Positions 46,325 through 53,387 are shown, counted from the first letter of the stretch. The stretch is 64,000 nucleotides of DNA from Faecalicatena faecalis (GCF_012524165.2 NZ_JABACJ020000023.1:16251-80250), one strand, 5' to 3'. The notes: generated from the letters alone by a model not told the origin. A program made the numbers and translations.

Positions 46325-46546
46325 TTAAATCGAGTATTGCCTTTCGATAAATTCGTCAAAGACTTTCCTTTTAATCATTCTTCTGCTACCAATCCAAAGA
46401 ACAAAAGGACAATCCTGACTTTCCGTCATTTCATAGAGTTTTCCCATTCCAATACCGGAATAAGCTGCCGCCTCCTCAATAGACAGGTTTGGTTTACACC
46501 AAAGAGGAATATCGTAACGCTTCTTCTTTTCACAGCTATTTGACAT
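46325..46546 (-). CDS. Excisionase-like protein 4
   Basis: 73 residues from the ATG at 46546 (AAAGGGGTGCAGGA upstream); the longer open frame to 46666 lies inside the toxin-like gene. Core: LSIEEAAAYSGIGMGKLYEM, CPFVLWIGSRRMIKRKVFDEFIERQYSI, closest to copy 2. It overlaps the toxin-like gene by 11 bases, so the two are coupled. Confidence 0.8.
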   Translation of the reverse strand: MSNSCEKKKRYDIPLWCKPNLSIEEAAAYSGIGMGKLYEMTESQDCPFVLWIGSRRMIKRKVFDEFIERQYSI

Positions 46547-47099
46547 TCCTGCACCCCTTTCCTTTGACCGAGGTGCGTTTGTCATAAACGATATAATCCC
46601 AACCGCCGTTATTACACTTATCGCAGTTGTCTTTGCTTTTAGCAAAAGGGTCAAGACGCCTGACAATATAATTTGGGTCGTGGATATAGTCGCTCAGGCA
46701 CTTGGGACATAAGCAGCGAACATCTCCGTTTCTGTCTGTGTTGTAAATCCATAAACCGAAAGTCTTTTTAAGAGCTGCGTTAATTTGCTTCCAAAGCCTT
46801 TCGTCGTTTACCGAACCAATGTAGTCTGTCAGTTCGTCCTTATTGACGGTTTGTATCTGTTCAAGAAGAACCATTGACGGCTTCTTCAGACCGAAGTCCT
46901 CACCCAAAATGATGTGTGAAGGAAGATACTTCTTTTTCATCACAGCCGTAACAGCAGCAACAATAATTGTCGGAGCATTTGCATTAAAGTTGTCCGCCTG
47001 AATTACCATTACAGGTCTCTCTCCCGACTGGACAGACCCCTCTCTTTTTCCAAAATCGTAGTAGAATAAATCTCCACGCTGAATTTCTTTTCTCTGCAT
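46536..47099 (-). CDS. MazF/PemK-like protein with C-terminal zinc-binding extension
   Basis: 187 residues from the ATG at 47099 (GAGAGG 9-11 bases upstream). The N-terminal 120 residues match MazF/PemK: IQRGDLFYYDFGKREGSVQSGERPVMVIQADNFN, VAAVTAV, LPSHIIL and VLLEQIQTVNK. The remaining 65 residues carry CLCPKCLSDY and DNCDKCNNGGWDYIV, i.e. two CxxC pairs, an extension not usual in short MazF toxins (about 115 residues). No adjacent antitoxin is seen; the downstream excisionase-like gene overlaps it. It could be an mRNA interferase or a regulator derived from one. Confidence 0.72.
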   Translation of the reverse strand: MQRKEIQRGDLFYYDFGKREGSVQSGERPVMVIQADNFNANAPTIIVAAVTAVMKKKYLPSHIILGEDFGLKKPSMVLLEQIQTVNKDELTDYIGSVNDERLWKQINAALKKTFGLWIYNTDRNGDVRCLCPKCLSDYIHDPNYIVRRLDPFAKSKDNCDKCNNGGWDYIVYDKRTSVKGKGCRNVK

Positions 47100-47208
47100 A
47101 TATGTATAACCTCTCTGTTCATTTAGTTTTGAAAGTGCATTTCTTATCCGGAATTGAAATAACCCCTTCACTCATTTGGACAAAGGGGGTCAAAATGCAC
47201 ACCCAAAA

Positions 47209-47793
47209 TCAGAGGTTTTCATAAAATTTCTTGAAATTTTTTCTTGCGGCAGCAATCGACTTATCTACAACGCTGTAATATACGCCTTCTTCCTTTGCGA
47301 TTTTTCTTGAACTCATACCTAATAAAATCGCTTTAATCAGTCTTTCTCTCTGAACAGGTTTCAGCATTTCCAATACCTTTCTGACTTTCGCAATTTCTAA
47401 CTGACGGAGCTGTTCCTTTTCTTCCTCAATCCGTTCTTCCTCCGCTTGCTCAAACGGGTCAACAAACGGAGTAATCAGTTCCCGGTGGAATTGTTCAGAG
47501 ATGTCATCTTCATACCCATACACATCGATTGTTCTTTTTGCTCGCTTTTCGTACTTATCGTTGTTTCTGTATGACTCGTCAATCACTTCGCCCTGAGCCA
47601 TAGAAAGCAGAATGAACGGAGTGTACCGACGGATAACATCAGGGTATTTAACCCACAATTCTTCTTCCGCCAGTTCTGTCACAATCGCCCATTTCTCTGT
47701 GCCGGTGTAGCCGTGATATTCATACCGCAGGTTAATGAGCTTGCAGTCGTTCGCAAATAATAATTCCTGTTGTTCTAATGTAAGTTTTGTCAT
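47209..47793 (-). CDS. Sigma-factor-like / HTH transcription regulator
   Basis: 194 residues. The C-terminal part (about 130-194) reads LEMLKPVQRERLIKAILLGMSSRKIAKEEGVYYSVVDKSIAAARKNFKKFY, a sigma-70 region-4-like helix-turn-helix. The middle is a charged Glu-rich coil; the N-terminus has YHGYTGTEKWAIVTELAEEELWVKYP. Similar orphan sigma-like proteins control excision genes in Firmicute elements. Its ribosome binding site (GGAGATT) is part of a long hairpin preceded by a leader peptide, so translation looks regulated. Confidence 0.7.
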   Translation of the reverse strand: MTKLTLEQQELLFANDCKLINLRYEYHGYTGTEKWAIVTELAEEELWVKYPDVIRRYTPFILLSMAQGEVIDESYRNNDKYEKRAKRTIDVYGYEDDISEQFHRELITPFVDPFEQAEEERIEEEKEQLRQLEIAKVRKVLEMLKPVQRERLIKAILLGMSSRKIAKEEGVYYSVVDKSIAAARKNFKKFYENL

Positions 47794-47799
47794 TGTCGT

Positions 47800-47853
47800 A
47801 ATCTCCTTGAATTTGAATTTTTGAATTTGGTTGAAATCAAAAATTCGGAGATT
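47800..47853 (-). promoter_or_regulatory. RBS-hiding hairpin upstream of the sigma-like gene
   Basis: On the RNA, AATCTCC (47853-47847) pairs with GGAGATT (47806-47800), which is the Shine-Dalgarno region of the sigma-like gene. An adjacent perfect 10-bp stem GAATTTTTGA/TCAAAAATTC (47846-47837 with 47824-47815) extends it. The stop codon of the leader peptide lies on the 5' arm. A ribosome on the leader would open the structure: a translational-attenuation layout. Confidence 0.65.
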
Positions 47854-47893
47854 ACGGATACTTGGCGATATATGCCAGCCACTTATATGTCAC
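47852..47893 (-). CDS. Leader peptide, 13 residues
   Basis: GTG start 6 bases after AAAGGAGC, encoding V/M-TYKWLAYIAKYP and ending TAA (47854-47852). The TAA overlaps the 5' arm of the hairpin that hides the next ribosome binding site. The ending IAKYP is suitable for a stalling or slow-release nascent peptide, but stalling is inferred. Its own Shine-Dalgarno can pair in AGCTCC-CGAAA-GGAGC. Confidence 0.5.
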   Translation of the reverse strand: MTYKWLAYIAKYP

Positions 47894-47917
47894 GGTCTTG
47901 CTCCTTTCGGGAGCTAC

Positions 47918-47978
47918 AAAAAAAGCCGGACACCAAGAACATTAGGATATTTCTATCCCTTAATTCTCAGCGTCCGGC
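47918..47978 (-). terminator. Terminator upstream of the leader peptide
   Basis: GCCGGAC/GTCCGGC stem (47978-47972 with 47931-47925) enclosing a loop with an inner GGATA/TATCC stem, followed on the minus strand by TTTTTTT. Messages from the right-hand operon would stop here unless antitermination occurs; the leader and sigma-like gene lie downstream. Confidence 0.65.
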
Positions 47979-48038
47979 AATTTGATGACTCAGGAGCTTT
48001 CGCTCAAGGACTCGTGGCTCGGTACATCTGCCCGATAT

Positions 48039-48236
48039 TTAATTGTTCGCTCTGTTATTACTTCTTGTTAATCTGTACTTGACCGTTCCCTTGCGGAGGG
48101 ACAGGTCAACCTCTACTACTCTGTGGCAGTTCGGACATTTCAGTTCAATAACACCTGTTGTCATTGTTACCTTGTCAAAAATACGCCAGCCACAGTTTTT
48201 GCACCTTACGATTATCTTTTGTTCCAACGATTTCAT
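48039..48236 (-). CDS. Zinc ribbon protein (Com-like)
   Basis: 65 residues with two Cys pairs: VRCKNCGWRIFDKV and ELKCPNCHRVVEVD, the shape of a Com-type zinc ribbon, then a basic end KGTVKYRLTRSNNRANN. Likely binds nucleic acid. It overlaps the first ImmA-like gene by 4 bases and is the last gene before the terminator at 47978. Confidence 0.65.
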   Translation of the reverse strand: MKSLEQKIIVRCKNCGWRIFDKVTMTTGVIELKCPNCHRVVEVDLSLRKGTVKYRLTRSNNRANN

Positions 48237-48964
48237 AGCTCGCTCACCTCCGGATAAACCGTAACCAAATCAAAAGGATTATCAAGATACTCCTTTTTCA
48301 GTAGTCCGAGCTGTTTCATTCGTATGGCAAGTGCTTTTTTTGAACACCCTAAAAAATCGGCAAGTGCGTCAAACCTTTTATATACGCCCGGAAAGTATAT
48401 CTTGTTTAGACACTCAATCTTTTCTCCAAGACTGAACAGATACATTCCCTGCTTTATAAGGTTTTCGGGAAGAAGGATAGCTGCTCCAAGCGTATTTGCC
48501 TGCCATTCCTCCCAATCGGATATAGGCTTATTCCTCTCGGAATTTGCCTTGTAATAATGTACTCCGGCAGATTTCTGTGTCACGCCGTAATCATTCGGGA
48601 ACAACATCTTGAATATCTGATGGCTGCCCTCGTGCATTAAGGTGAAATTCTTTCTGCCTTTCAGCTTGCTGTCAAAGTTCAAGTCCTTTTCCACGAGAAC
48701 GGTTTTCCCGTCCAAAAAGAAAAAGGCTTCGTTATCATCATCTTCAAATACCTGAACACCCATTTCCGTAAATGAGGTCATTCCGAGAATACTACCGTCA
48801 TAGGATAGGTGCTGGTATTCGACATTCAATCCGAGAACCTTCTCCAAGAGAAGCTCCGGGTCAATTCTGTATATTTGTGTGTTGCGGACATCGGGAAGTG
48901 CCATATATGCCTGAACATACTTGTCGGCAATCGCTTCGATGTCAAATCTCGATAAATGTTTCAA
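48233..48964 (-). CDS. ImmA/IrrE-type metallopeptidase (copy 1)
   Basis: 243 residues. The zinc protease motif is HEGSH in NFTLMHEGSHQIFKMLF (HExxH with Gly at the third place), followed by WQANTLGAAILLPENLI, the typical IrrE/ImmA helix with the third ligand. N-terminal DIEAIADKYVQAYM matches the family. ImmA enzymes cut XRE repressors to induce element genes. It is encoded in the operon controlled by the XRE repressor found at 50934, so it could act on that repressor or another. Confidence 0.85.
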   Translation of the reverse strand: MKHLSRFDIEAIADKYVQAYMALPDVRNTQIYRIDPELLLEKVLGLNVEYQHLSYDGSILGMTSFTEMGVQVFEDDDNEAFFFLDGKTVLVEKDLNFDSKLKGRKNFTLMHEGSHQIFKMLFPNDYGVTQKSAGVHYYKANSERNKPISDWEEWQANTLGAAILLPENLIKQGMYLFSLGEKIECLNKIYFPGVYKRFDALADFLGCSKKALAIRMKQLGLLKKEYLDNPFDLVTVYPEVSEL

Positions 48965-48983
48965 GTTACAAAACCTCCTACCA

Positions 48984-49235
48984 TTAGGATTTTGCTTCTA
49001 CAAACCACTTTCCGTTTTCTTCGTCGAACAGAAATGTGGGCTTGCCGCAAATCTGTACCGTGTAGCGGATACCGGTTCCTCCGACTTTGGTGGAAGCCGC
49101 ACGGCATTTCTGAATTACACGGTCTATCTCATATTTTTCGTCATTCTCAAACTTGATGAAGTTCGGACGAGCCGTTCCATCAGGTCTGTGTGTTACATTT
49201 ACTTCAACATAAACTTTTCTTCTTTCGGATTCCAT
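48984..49235 (-). CDS. Hypothetical protein, 83 residues
   Basis: A soluble beta-rich protein: RKVYVEVNVTHRPDGTARPNFIKFENDEKYEIDRVIQKCRAA, GIRYTVQICGKPTFLFDEENGKWFVE. No known domain recognised. It is 2 bases after the S24-like gene and 19 bases before the ImmA-like gene, so it is part of the polymerase operon; such small proteins with 'GKPTFLFDEENGKWFVE' endings occur beside UmuC-like genes, but I cannot assign a job. Confidence 0.6.
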   Translation of the reverse strand: MESERRKVYVEVNVTHRPDGTARPNFIKFENDEKYEIDRVIQKCRAASTKVGGTGIRYTVQICGKPTFLFDEENGKWFVEAKS

Positions 49236-49237
49236 TT

Positions 49238-49537
49238 TTATACCTCGTAATTTCTCAAAGTCAAAACTAATCTTCCCAAGTGCTTGTATCCGTCGATGTT
49301 CTTATCCGACACCCTGTACTTGGGTCGGTCACTTCCGGCAGTATTGATGTAACAGGAAAGCCTTCCTTTCTTAAAGCGTTTTTTCCGGTCAAAGAAAAGA
49401 AACATTCCCTCATATATACCGTAGTCGGTAAAATGGTTTCCGCCGTCCGCACGGAAGATAACAATATCTTCGCTGCACCCCTGCAAAAAACAGTCGGGTA
49501 TCGTAACATAAGCCGTAACCTCTTTTTCGTCAATCAC
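49238..49537 (-). CDS. S24/UmuD-like protein lacking the catalytic serine
   Basis: 99 residues. ADGGNHFTDYGIYEGMFLFFDRKKRFKKGRLSCYIN has the layout of the S24/UmuD-like fold (GDSM-x-GI-x-GDLLFVD), but the usual Ser-Met is replaced (GNHF) and the Lys of the dyad is not evident. It lies 12 bases after the Y-family polymerase gene, the place UmuD holds beside UmuC. I infer a non-cleaving structural partner or inhibitor of the polymerase; the similarity is from pattern only. Confidence 0.55.
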   Translation of the reverse strand: MIDEKEVTAYVTIPDCFLQGCSEDIVIFRADGGNHFTDYGIYEGMFLFFDRKKRFKKGRLSCYINTAGSDRPKYRVSDKNIDGYKHLGRLVLTLRNYEV

Positions 49538-49549
49538 ATTTAGACCTCC

Positions 49550-50785
49550 TTAACCAACCATACCTGTCGGCATAGTGATCTCGGCTTTTTCCGGTGGTAG
49601 CCGCAAGTTCTGACACAGAACCCCATTCCTTATGCTGTCCTTTCCGAAACGCCGTCTGATTTCTTCAACACACTTTTCCATTCGCTCCAATTTGTCCTGT
49701 TTGGCAGCGTCCATAAACATATCAATTTGACGGGGCGTGTCTTGTGGAACAAGATTTATGGCTTGTACCGTCACAGAACGGATAGGGTTATTCCACCCAT
49801 ATCTTTTTTCAAACAACTGAAAAGCGGTCTTTGCAATAATCATCGGAGACTGTGTAGGAAGTGCAATCTTCGTCTGCCATTGCCTTGTATTGAGCGTGTT
49901 GTCTCTAATATGTATTGCGACACCTTCTGCACTCAGTCCGTGAACACGGAGCTTGTGTCCGATGTCTTGGGTTAATTCGAGAAACACGGGCCACACCTGC
50001 TCCGGTTTCTCTAAATCTGCTACTGTAGTTATACCGTGTCCTACACTTTTTATAGGGGAAACGAAGTCTTTCTTGGCAACAAGGGAAAGGTCGTTGCCGT
50101 TGGCATAGTTCCATAAAACTACTCCGTTCTTTCCTAATCTTCTGCGTAAGAACTCAGGGTCGGTATTCGCTAAATCCCCGATGGTACGAATACAATAGCT
50201 GTCAAGCACTCGCTGGGTTGCCCGTCCTACACCGAGCAGGTCAGCGGCAGGAAGTCCCCAAATCTTTTCTTTGAATGTGTCCTTTGGTATTACGGTTACT
50301 GCGTCCGGTTTCTTCATATCCGAGCCGAGCTTCGCAAATATCTTATTAAAGGAAACACCCACAGAAATCGTCAAGCCGAGTTCAAACTTCATTGTTTCAC
50401 GAATTTCATTTGCCACCTTTTCCGGCGAACCGAAAAGGCTTTCCGTCCCGCTAATATCCAACCAACACTCGTCCATACCATACGGTTCAACTTGGTCGGT
50501 ATATCGCTCATAAACGCTTCTCGCAAGCTTTGAGTATTTGATATACTCCTCATAATGGGGCGGTACTACAACCAAGTCCTTGCACTTCTGTTTAGCCTGC
50601 CATACTGCGTCCCCGGTTTTCACATCAAAAGCCTTTGCTTTGTAGTTCTTTGCAAGCACAATACCGTGTCGCTCCTCCACAGAGCCGCAAACAGCAATCG
50701 GATATTTTTTCAATGCGGGGTCGAGCATACATTCGACGCTGGCATAGAAGTTATTCATATCACAATGAAGTATGCTTCGTAACAT
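49550..50785 (-). CDS. dinB: Y-family DNA polymerase (DinB/UmuC type)
   Basis: 411 residues. Catalytic blocks: ILHCDMNNFYASVEC (metal-binding Asp), YGMDECWLDISG (Asp-Glu pair), LTISVGVSFNKIFAKLGSDMKKPD, and the helix-hairpin-helix WGLPAADLLGVGRATQRVL. The little-finger domain is present, ending with RQIDMFMD, a possible beta-clamp-binding segment. It would do error-prone translesion synthesis. It is the first gene of the operon driven by the promoter at 50854-50882, controlled by the divergent XRE repressor, so it is likely DNA-damage or signal induced. Confidence 0.92.
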   Translation of the reverse strand: MLRSILHCDMNNFYASVECMLDPALKKYPIAVCGSVEERHGIVLAKNYKAKAFDVKTGDAVWQAKQKCKDLVVVPPHYEEYIKYSKLARSVYERYTDQVEPYGMDECWLDISGTESLFGSPEKVANEIRETMKFELGLTISVGVSFNKIFAKLGSDMKKPDAVTVIPKDTFKEKIWGLPAADLLGVGRATQRVLDSYCIRTIGDLANTDPEFLRRRLGKNGVVLWNYANGNDLSLVAKKDFVSPIKSVGHGITTVADLEKPEQVWPVFLELTQDIGHKLRVHGLSAEGVAIHIRDNTLNTRQWQTKIALPTQSPMIIAKTAFQLFEKRYGWNNPIRSVTVQAINLVPQDTPRQIDMFMDAAKQDKLERMEKCVEEIRRRFGKDSIRNGVLCQNLRLPPEKAEITMPTGMVG

Positions 50786-50798
50786 TTTTTGAACCCCC

Positions 50799-50827
50799 TT
50801 GACATTTTGGGTAGTTTGGTGTACACT
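50799..50827 (+). promoter_or_regulatory. Promoter of the XRE repressor gene
   Basis: TTGACA (50799-50804), 17 bases, TACACT (50822-50827), 106 bases upstream of the repressor ATG. It overlaps a GTAGTTT-type operator variant, so autoregulation is likely. Confidence 0.65.
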
Positions 50828-50831
50828 ATGT

Positions 50832-50903
50832 GTAGTTCAACTTCCCAATTCATATTATATACACTTCAACTGTACTTGTCAAGAGCAAATGGGTAGTTCA
50901 ACT
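50832..50903. promoter_or_regulatory. Repeated operators between divergent promoters
   Basis: GTAGTTCAACT occurs twice (50832-50842 and 50891-50901). A related ACTTCAACTGTAC lies at 50862-50874 and a weaker GTAGTTTGG at 50811. AGTT-C-AACT is a small palindrome, as expected for a dimeric XRE repressor. The copies lie around both -10/-35 regions, so one repressor can shut both transcripts. Confidence 0.6.
50854..50882 (-). promoter_or_regulatory. Promoter of the polymerase operon
   Basis: On the minus strand TTGACA (50882-50877), 17 bases, TATAAT (50859-50854): a perfect consensus sigma-A promoter, with the operator core AGTTGAAG in the spacer. It directs transcription to dinB and downstream genes. 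Confidence 0.75.
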
Positions 50904-50933
50904 GTAAATATTCTTTTAAGGAGTGAAATCACA

Positions 50934-51344
50934 ATGACATTCGGTGAAAAAGTCAGGGCTGAAAGAACAAAGCTTGGTATGAGTCAAGATGAGTTGGCAG
51001 CTAAAATCGGCGTAACCCGACGCATAATTGGTTCTTATGAAAATGATAAATCCCGTCCGAGAGGAATGGAAAGATACAAGAAGCTGGCAGAAGCATTAAA
51101 TGTAAATGTGAATTATCTGCTGTCTGAGGATGACGCTTTCATCGCCGATGTAGAGGATAAATACGGACGCAGAGGAGCAAAACAGGCTCAGGAATTGCTT
51201 GCAGAAGTCACCGGTCTGTTTGCCGGCGGCGAAATGGCTGACGAGGATATGCGTGAAATGGTAGACGCCATTCAGGAAGCATATCTCATCGCTAAGAAAA
51301 ACAATAAAAAATACACCCCGAAGAAATACCGCAAAGACGAGTAA
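50934..51344 (+). CDS. XRE family repressor (ImmR-like)
   Basis: 136 residues from the ATG at 50934 (AAGGAG 9 bases upstream). N-terminal HTH: FGEKVRAERTKLGMSQDELAAKIGVTRRIIGSYENDKSRPRG; the C-terminal part is acidic and helical (ELLAEVTGLFAGGEMADEDMREMVDAIQ). Followed by an ImmA-like protease gene, as in the ICEBs1 immR-immA pair, where the protease destroys the repressor after a signal. It would control the divergent polymerase operon and itself. Confidence 0.9.
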   Translation: MTFGEKVRAERTKLGMSQDELAAKIGVTRRIIGSYENDKSRPRGMERYKKLAEALNVNVNYLLSEDDAFIADVEDKYGRRGAKQAQELLAEVTGLFAGGEMADEDMREMVDAIQEAYLIAKKNNKKYTPKKYRKDE

Positions 51345-51444
51345 TCCTCGAAGTGAACTAAGTCCAATATATGGGACACATAATAGTTTATAATTTATTA
51401 TAGGGTAAATATCCGATATACTATAATATGGGAGGTGAGCCGGA

Positions 51445-51978
51445 TTGGGGTATTACACTACGGCTGAGATTGTGAAAATCGTAAACAAGCTCATCGACCG
51501 CTGTGGCACTCGTGACCCATACAAGGTCGCAAAAGAGCTTGGTATCAATATAATCTACCGGAATTTTGACAAGCAGCGTGGAGCATACAAGGTTATTCTG
51601 AAGAACCGCTTTGTTTTCCTTAAAAACGGTATGCACCCGGTCGTGGAACAGATAGTGCTATGGCACGAAATCGGGCACGATGTTCTACACAGGCAAGAAG
51701 CTGTTGCTGTCGGCGGGTTCAAAGAGTTCAACATCTTTGATATGAGAGAAAACCGTATGGAGTATGAAGCAAACATCTTCGCTTCTCAAGCTTCGCTACC
51801 GGACGACACCATTTTGGAATACATTGAAAACGGCTATGACATTCAGCAGATTGCACGGGCAATGAGTTCCGACATAAACCTGATTGCTCTGAAAGTGGAT
51901 ACGCTGATTGCACAGGGCTATCAACTTCGCAAACAGGAACACCAAAACGATTTTCTTAAATACAATCACAAAATGTAA
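51445..51978 (+). CDS. immA: ImmA/IrrE-type metallopeptidase (copy 2)
   Basis: 177 residues from TTG at 51445, 6 bases after GGGAGGTGA. HExxH motif LWHEIGHDVLHR, then EYEANIFASQASLPDDTILEYI with the third ligand, and YDIQQIARAMSSDINLIALKVD. It is typical ImmA size. It lies 100 bases after the XRE gene in the same direction and is the likely anti-repressor for it; copy 1 sits in the repressed operon. Confidence 0.9.
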   Translation: MGYYTTAEIVKIVNKLIDRCGTRDPYKVAKELGINIIYRNFDKQRGAYKVILKNRFVFLKNGMHPVVEQIVLWHEIGHDVLHRQEAVAVGGFKEFNIFDMRENRMEYEANIFASQASLPDDTILEYIENGYDIQQIARAMSSDINLIALKVDTLIAQGYQLRKQEHQNDFLKYNHKM

Positions 51979-52018
51979 GACCGTCAAGTCTCGAATGTTG
52001 AGATTTGACGGTCTTTTC
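51977..52018 (+). terminator. Terminator after immA (bidirectional)
   Basis: AAGACCGTCAA/TTGACGGTCTT 11-bp stem with extra TCTC/GAGA pairs, followed by TTTCGTT. It lies at the immA stop and also downstream of the hxlR remnant on the other strand; A-rich sequence on the left would serve that direction. Confidence 0.75.
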
Positions 52019-52019
52019 G

Positions 52020-52262
52020 TTATTTATTACATTTTTCTTTATAATCTTCGCCCCAACTCCACATAGCGTCGAGAATAGGTTTCAAGCTTTGTCCCAATTC
52101 TGTCAGAGAGTATTCTACTCTCGGCGGAACTTCAGCATACACTTTTCGATTAACGAGTCCGTTTTCTTCCATATCACGAAGCTGAGCAGTCAAAACCTTT
52201 TGAGAAACGCTGCCGATTGATTTTTTTAATTCACCGAAACGCTTTGTACCCGGCAGTAATGC
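52020..52262 (-). pseudogene. Truncated HxlR-family regulator
   Basis: The minus strand encodes ALLPGTKRFGELKKSIGSVSQKVLTAQLRDMEENGLVNRK... to WSWGEDYKEKCNK, the winged-helix C-terminal three quarters of an HxlR regulator. The frame begins directly after a TGA (52263-52265), and the N-terminal part with DNA-contact helices is missing. It marks a recombination scar between region B and the resistance island. A 33-codon plus-strand frame (52265-52366) lies beyond the break with no recognisable family. Confidence 0.7.
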
Positions 52263-52439
52263 TCATGTACGGTAAAGAAGCAAGCAACCGAAAACAAGAG
52301 ATAGACCGCCAGCACTACACTATTCCGAACCAAAGACCAAAAGATAAGCATTGTGGGAAAATCTAAACTTTTGGATTCTCCTACAATGCCGACTACGGCG
52401 GAATCCCTCCCACTCCTTATATCTTTCTTTCCGTATACA

Positions 52440-52468
52440 TTGAATTTGTATTTAGTAAATGCTATAAT
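52440..52468 (+). promoter_or_regulatory. Promoter of the P-loop kinase gene
   Basis: TTGAAT, 17 bases, TATAAT, 69 bases before the ATG at 52538. A GGAGG ribosome binding site (52526-52530) follows. Confidence 0.6.
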
Positions 52469-52537
52469 GTCCCTATTCAAATTATAAATGTGTTGAATTA
52501 GTTACATGTACATATTTTTTGTACCGGAGGAAGTGAA

Positions 52538-53059
52538 ATGAATCCAAAAATTTATCTCATTACAGGCTTAATGGCTTCTGGAAAATCTACAGTTTCCGAT
52601 TTACTGGCAAAATCAATAGAAAAATGCGTCCATCTTCGTGGTGATGTGTTCCGAAAAATGATTATTACAGGCAGAGAAAATATGTCAGCTACCCCATCAG
52701 CGGAAGCAGTCCGCCAGCTGTACCTTCGATACAAATTGACTGCTGATGCGGCAAAGTCATACTTTGACAACGGCTTTTCTGTAGTGATCCAAGATAACTA
52801 CTACGGTGATGAATTAAATCGAATGATAAATTATCTGCATAAATACCCTGTTGAGGTTGTCGTTCTTTGTCCAGATGTGGAAACAATAAAAGAAAGGGAA
52901 CGATACAGGGAGAAAACAGGCTATTCCGGCTTTACGGTTGAAACCTTATACGATACATTTATGCAGACAACACCACGGATCGGCTTTTGGCTGGACAATT
53001 CCAACCAAACACCACAGCAGACAGCAGAAACCATTCTGAACGCCAGGAAGCCGGTATGA
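52538..53059 (+). CDS. P-loop kinase / nucleotide-binding phosphotransferase (AAA_33 type)
   Basis: 173 residues. Walker A GLMASGKST at residues 9-17; HLRGDVFRKMI and DNGFSVVIQDNYYGDELNRM resemble chloramphenicol phosphotransferase-like and zeta-like small-molecule kinases; VVLCPDVETIKERERYREKTGY is a lid segment with two Arg residues. It may phosphorylate a small molecule or antibiotic, but the substrate is unknown. It directly precedes the tet(W)-type gene with its own promoter. Confidence 0.75.
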   Translation: MNPKIYLITGLMASGKSTVSDLLAKSIEKCVHLRGDVFRKMIITGRENMSATPSAEAVRQLYLRYKLTADAAKSYFDNGFSVVIQDNYYGDELNRMINYLHKYPVEVVVLCPDVETIKERERYREKTGYSGFTVETLYDTFMQTTPRIGFWLDNSNQTPQQTAETILNARKPV

Positions 53060-53098
53060 TTGTTACATATAAGGGGAAGAAAAATTTCTTTTAGGTAC

Positions 53099-53127
53099 TT
53101 GCTTTCCTAAAACTGATGTGATATAAT
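53099..53127 (+). promoter_or_regulatory. Promoter of the tetracycline resistance gene
   Basis: TTGCTT (53099-53104), 17 bases, TATAAT (53122-53127), about 295 bases upstream of the tet ATG, leaving a long structured leader. Confidence 0.75.
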
Positions 53128-53156
53128 AGTTTCATTCCAGAAAAGGAGTAAAAAAT

Positions 53157-53180
53157 ATGCGGCAAGGTATTCTTAAATAA
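53157..53180 (+). CDS. Leader peptide of the tet gene, 7 residues
   Basis: ATG CGG CAA GGT ATT CTT AAA TAA (MRQGILK), with AAAAGGAG 8 bases upstream. Part of the leader (GTATTCTTAAAT, 53167-53178) is the perfect reverse complement of 53252-53263, so ribosome movement on the leader can change RNA folding. This is the known leader of tet(W)-type genes. Confidence 0.7.
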   Translation: MRQGILK

Positions 53181-53348
53181 AACTATAATCAAATAGTGGG
53201 AACAAAGGATTATGATAGTTCCTTTTGTGGGGGCTTGATTTTTTGTACCCAATTTAAGAATACTTTTGCCTTATCAATTTTGACATATCCAAAAAAACAG
53301 CAGTCACAAATAGGTGTATGCTGTATATGTGTATGTCCGCAAATTATA

Positions 53349-53387
53349 ATCCCCAGTGGTAAAAGTATTTTACTGCTGGGGATTTTT
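53349..53387 (+). terminator. Attenuator terminator before tet
   Basis: Stem ATCCCCAG-GGTAAAA / TTTTAC-CTGGGGAT with a short loop, followed by TTTTTG, placed 35 bases before the tet start. Together with the 12-bp repeat of the leader it forms a transcriptional attenuator, as described for tet(M)-like ribosomal protection genes. Confidence 0.75.

Noticed and set aside
47830..48040. tRNA or known riboswitch in the structured leader before the sigma-like gene
   Set aside because: No cloverleaf, no CCA end and no riboswitch core that I recognise; terminator, leader peptide and RBS hairpin explain the structure.
52226..52480. 84-codon minus-strand frame and a 33-codon plus-strand frame (52265-52366)
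   Set aside because: No recognisable family and no convincing ribosome binding site; both lie in the scar between region B and the resistance island.
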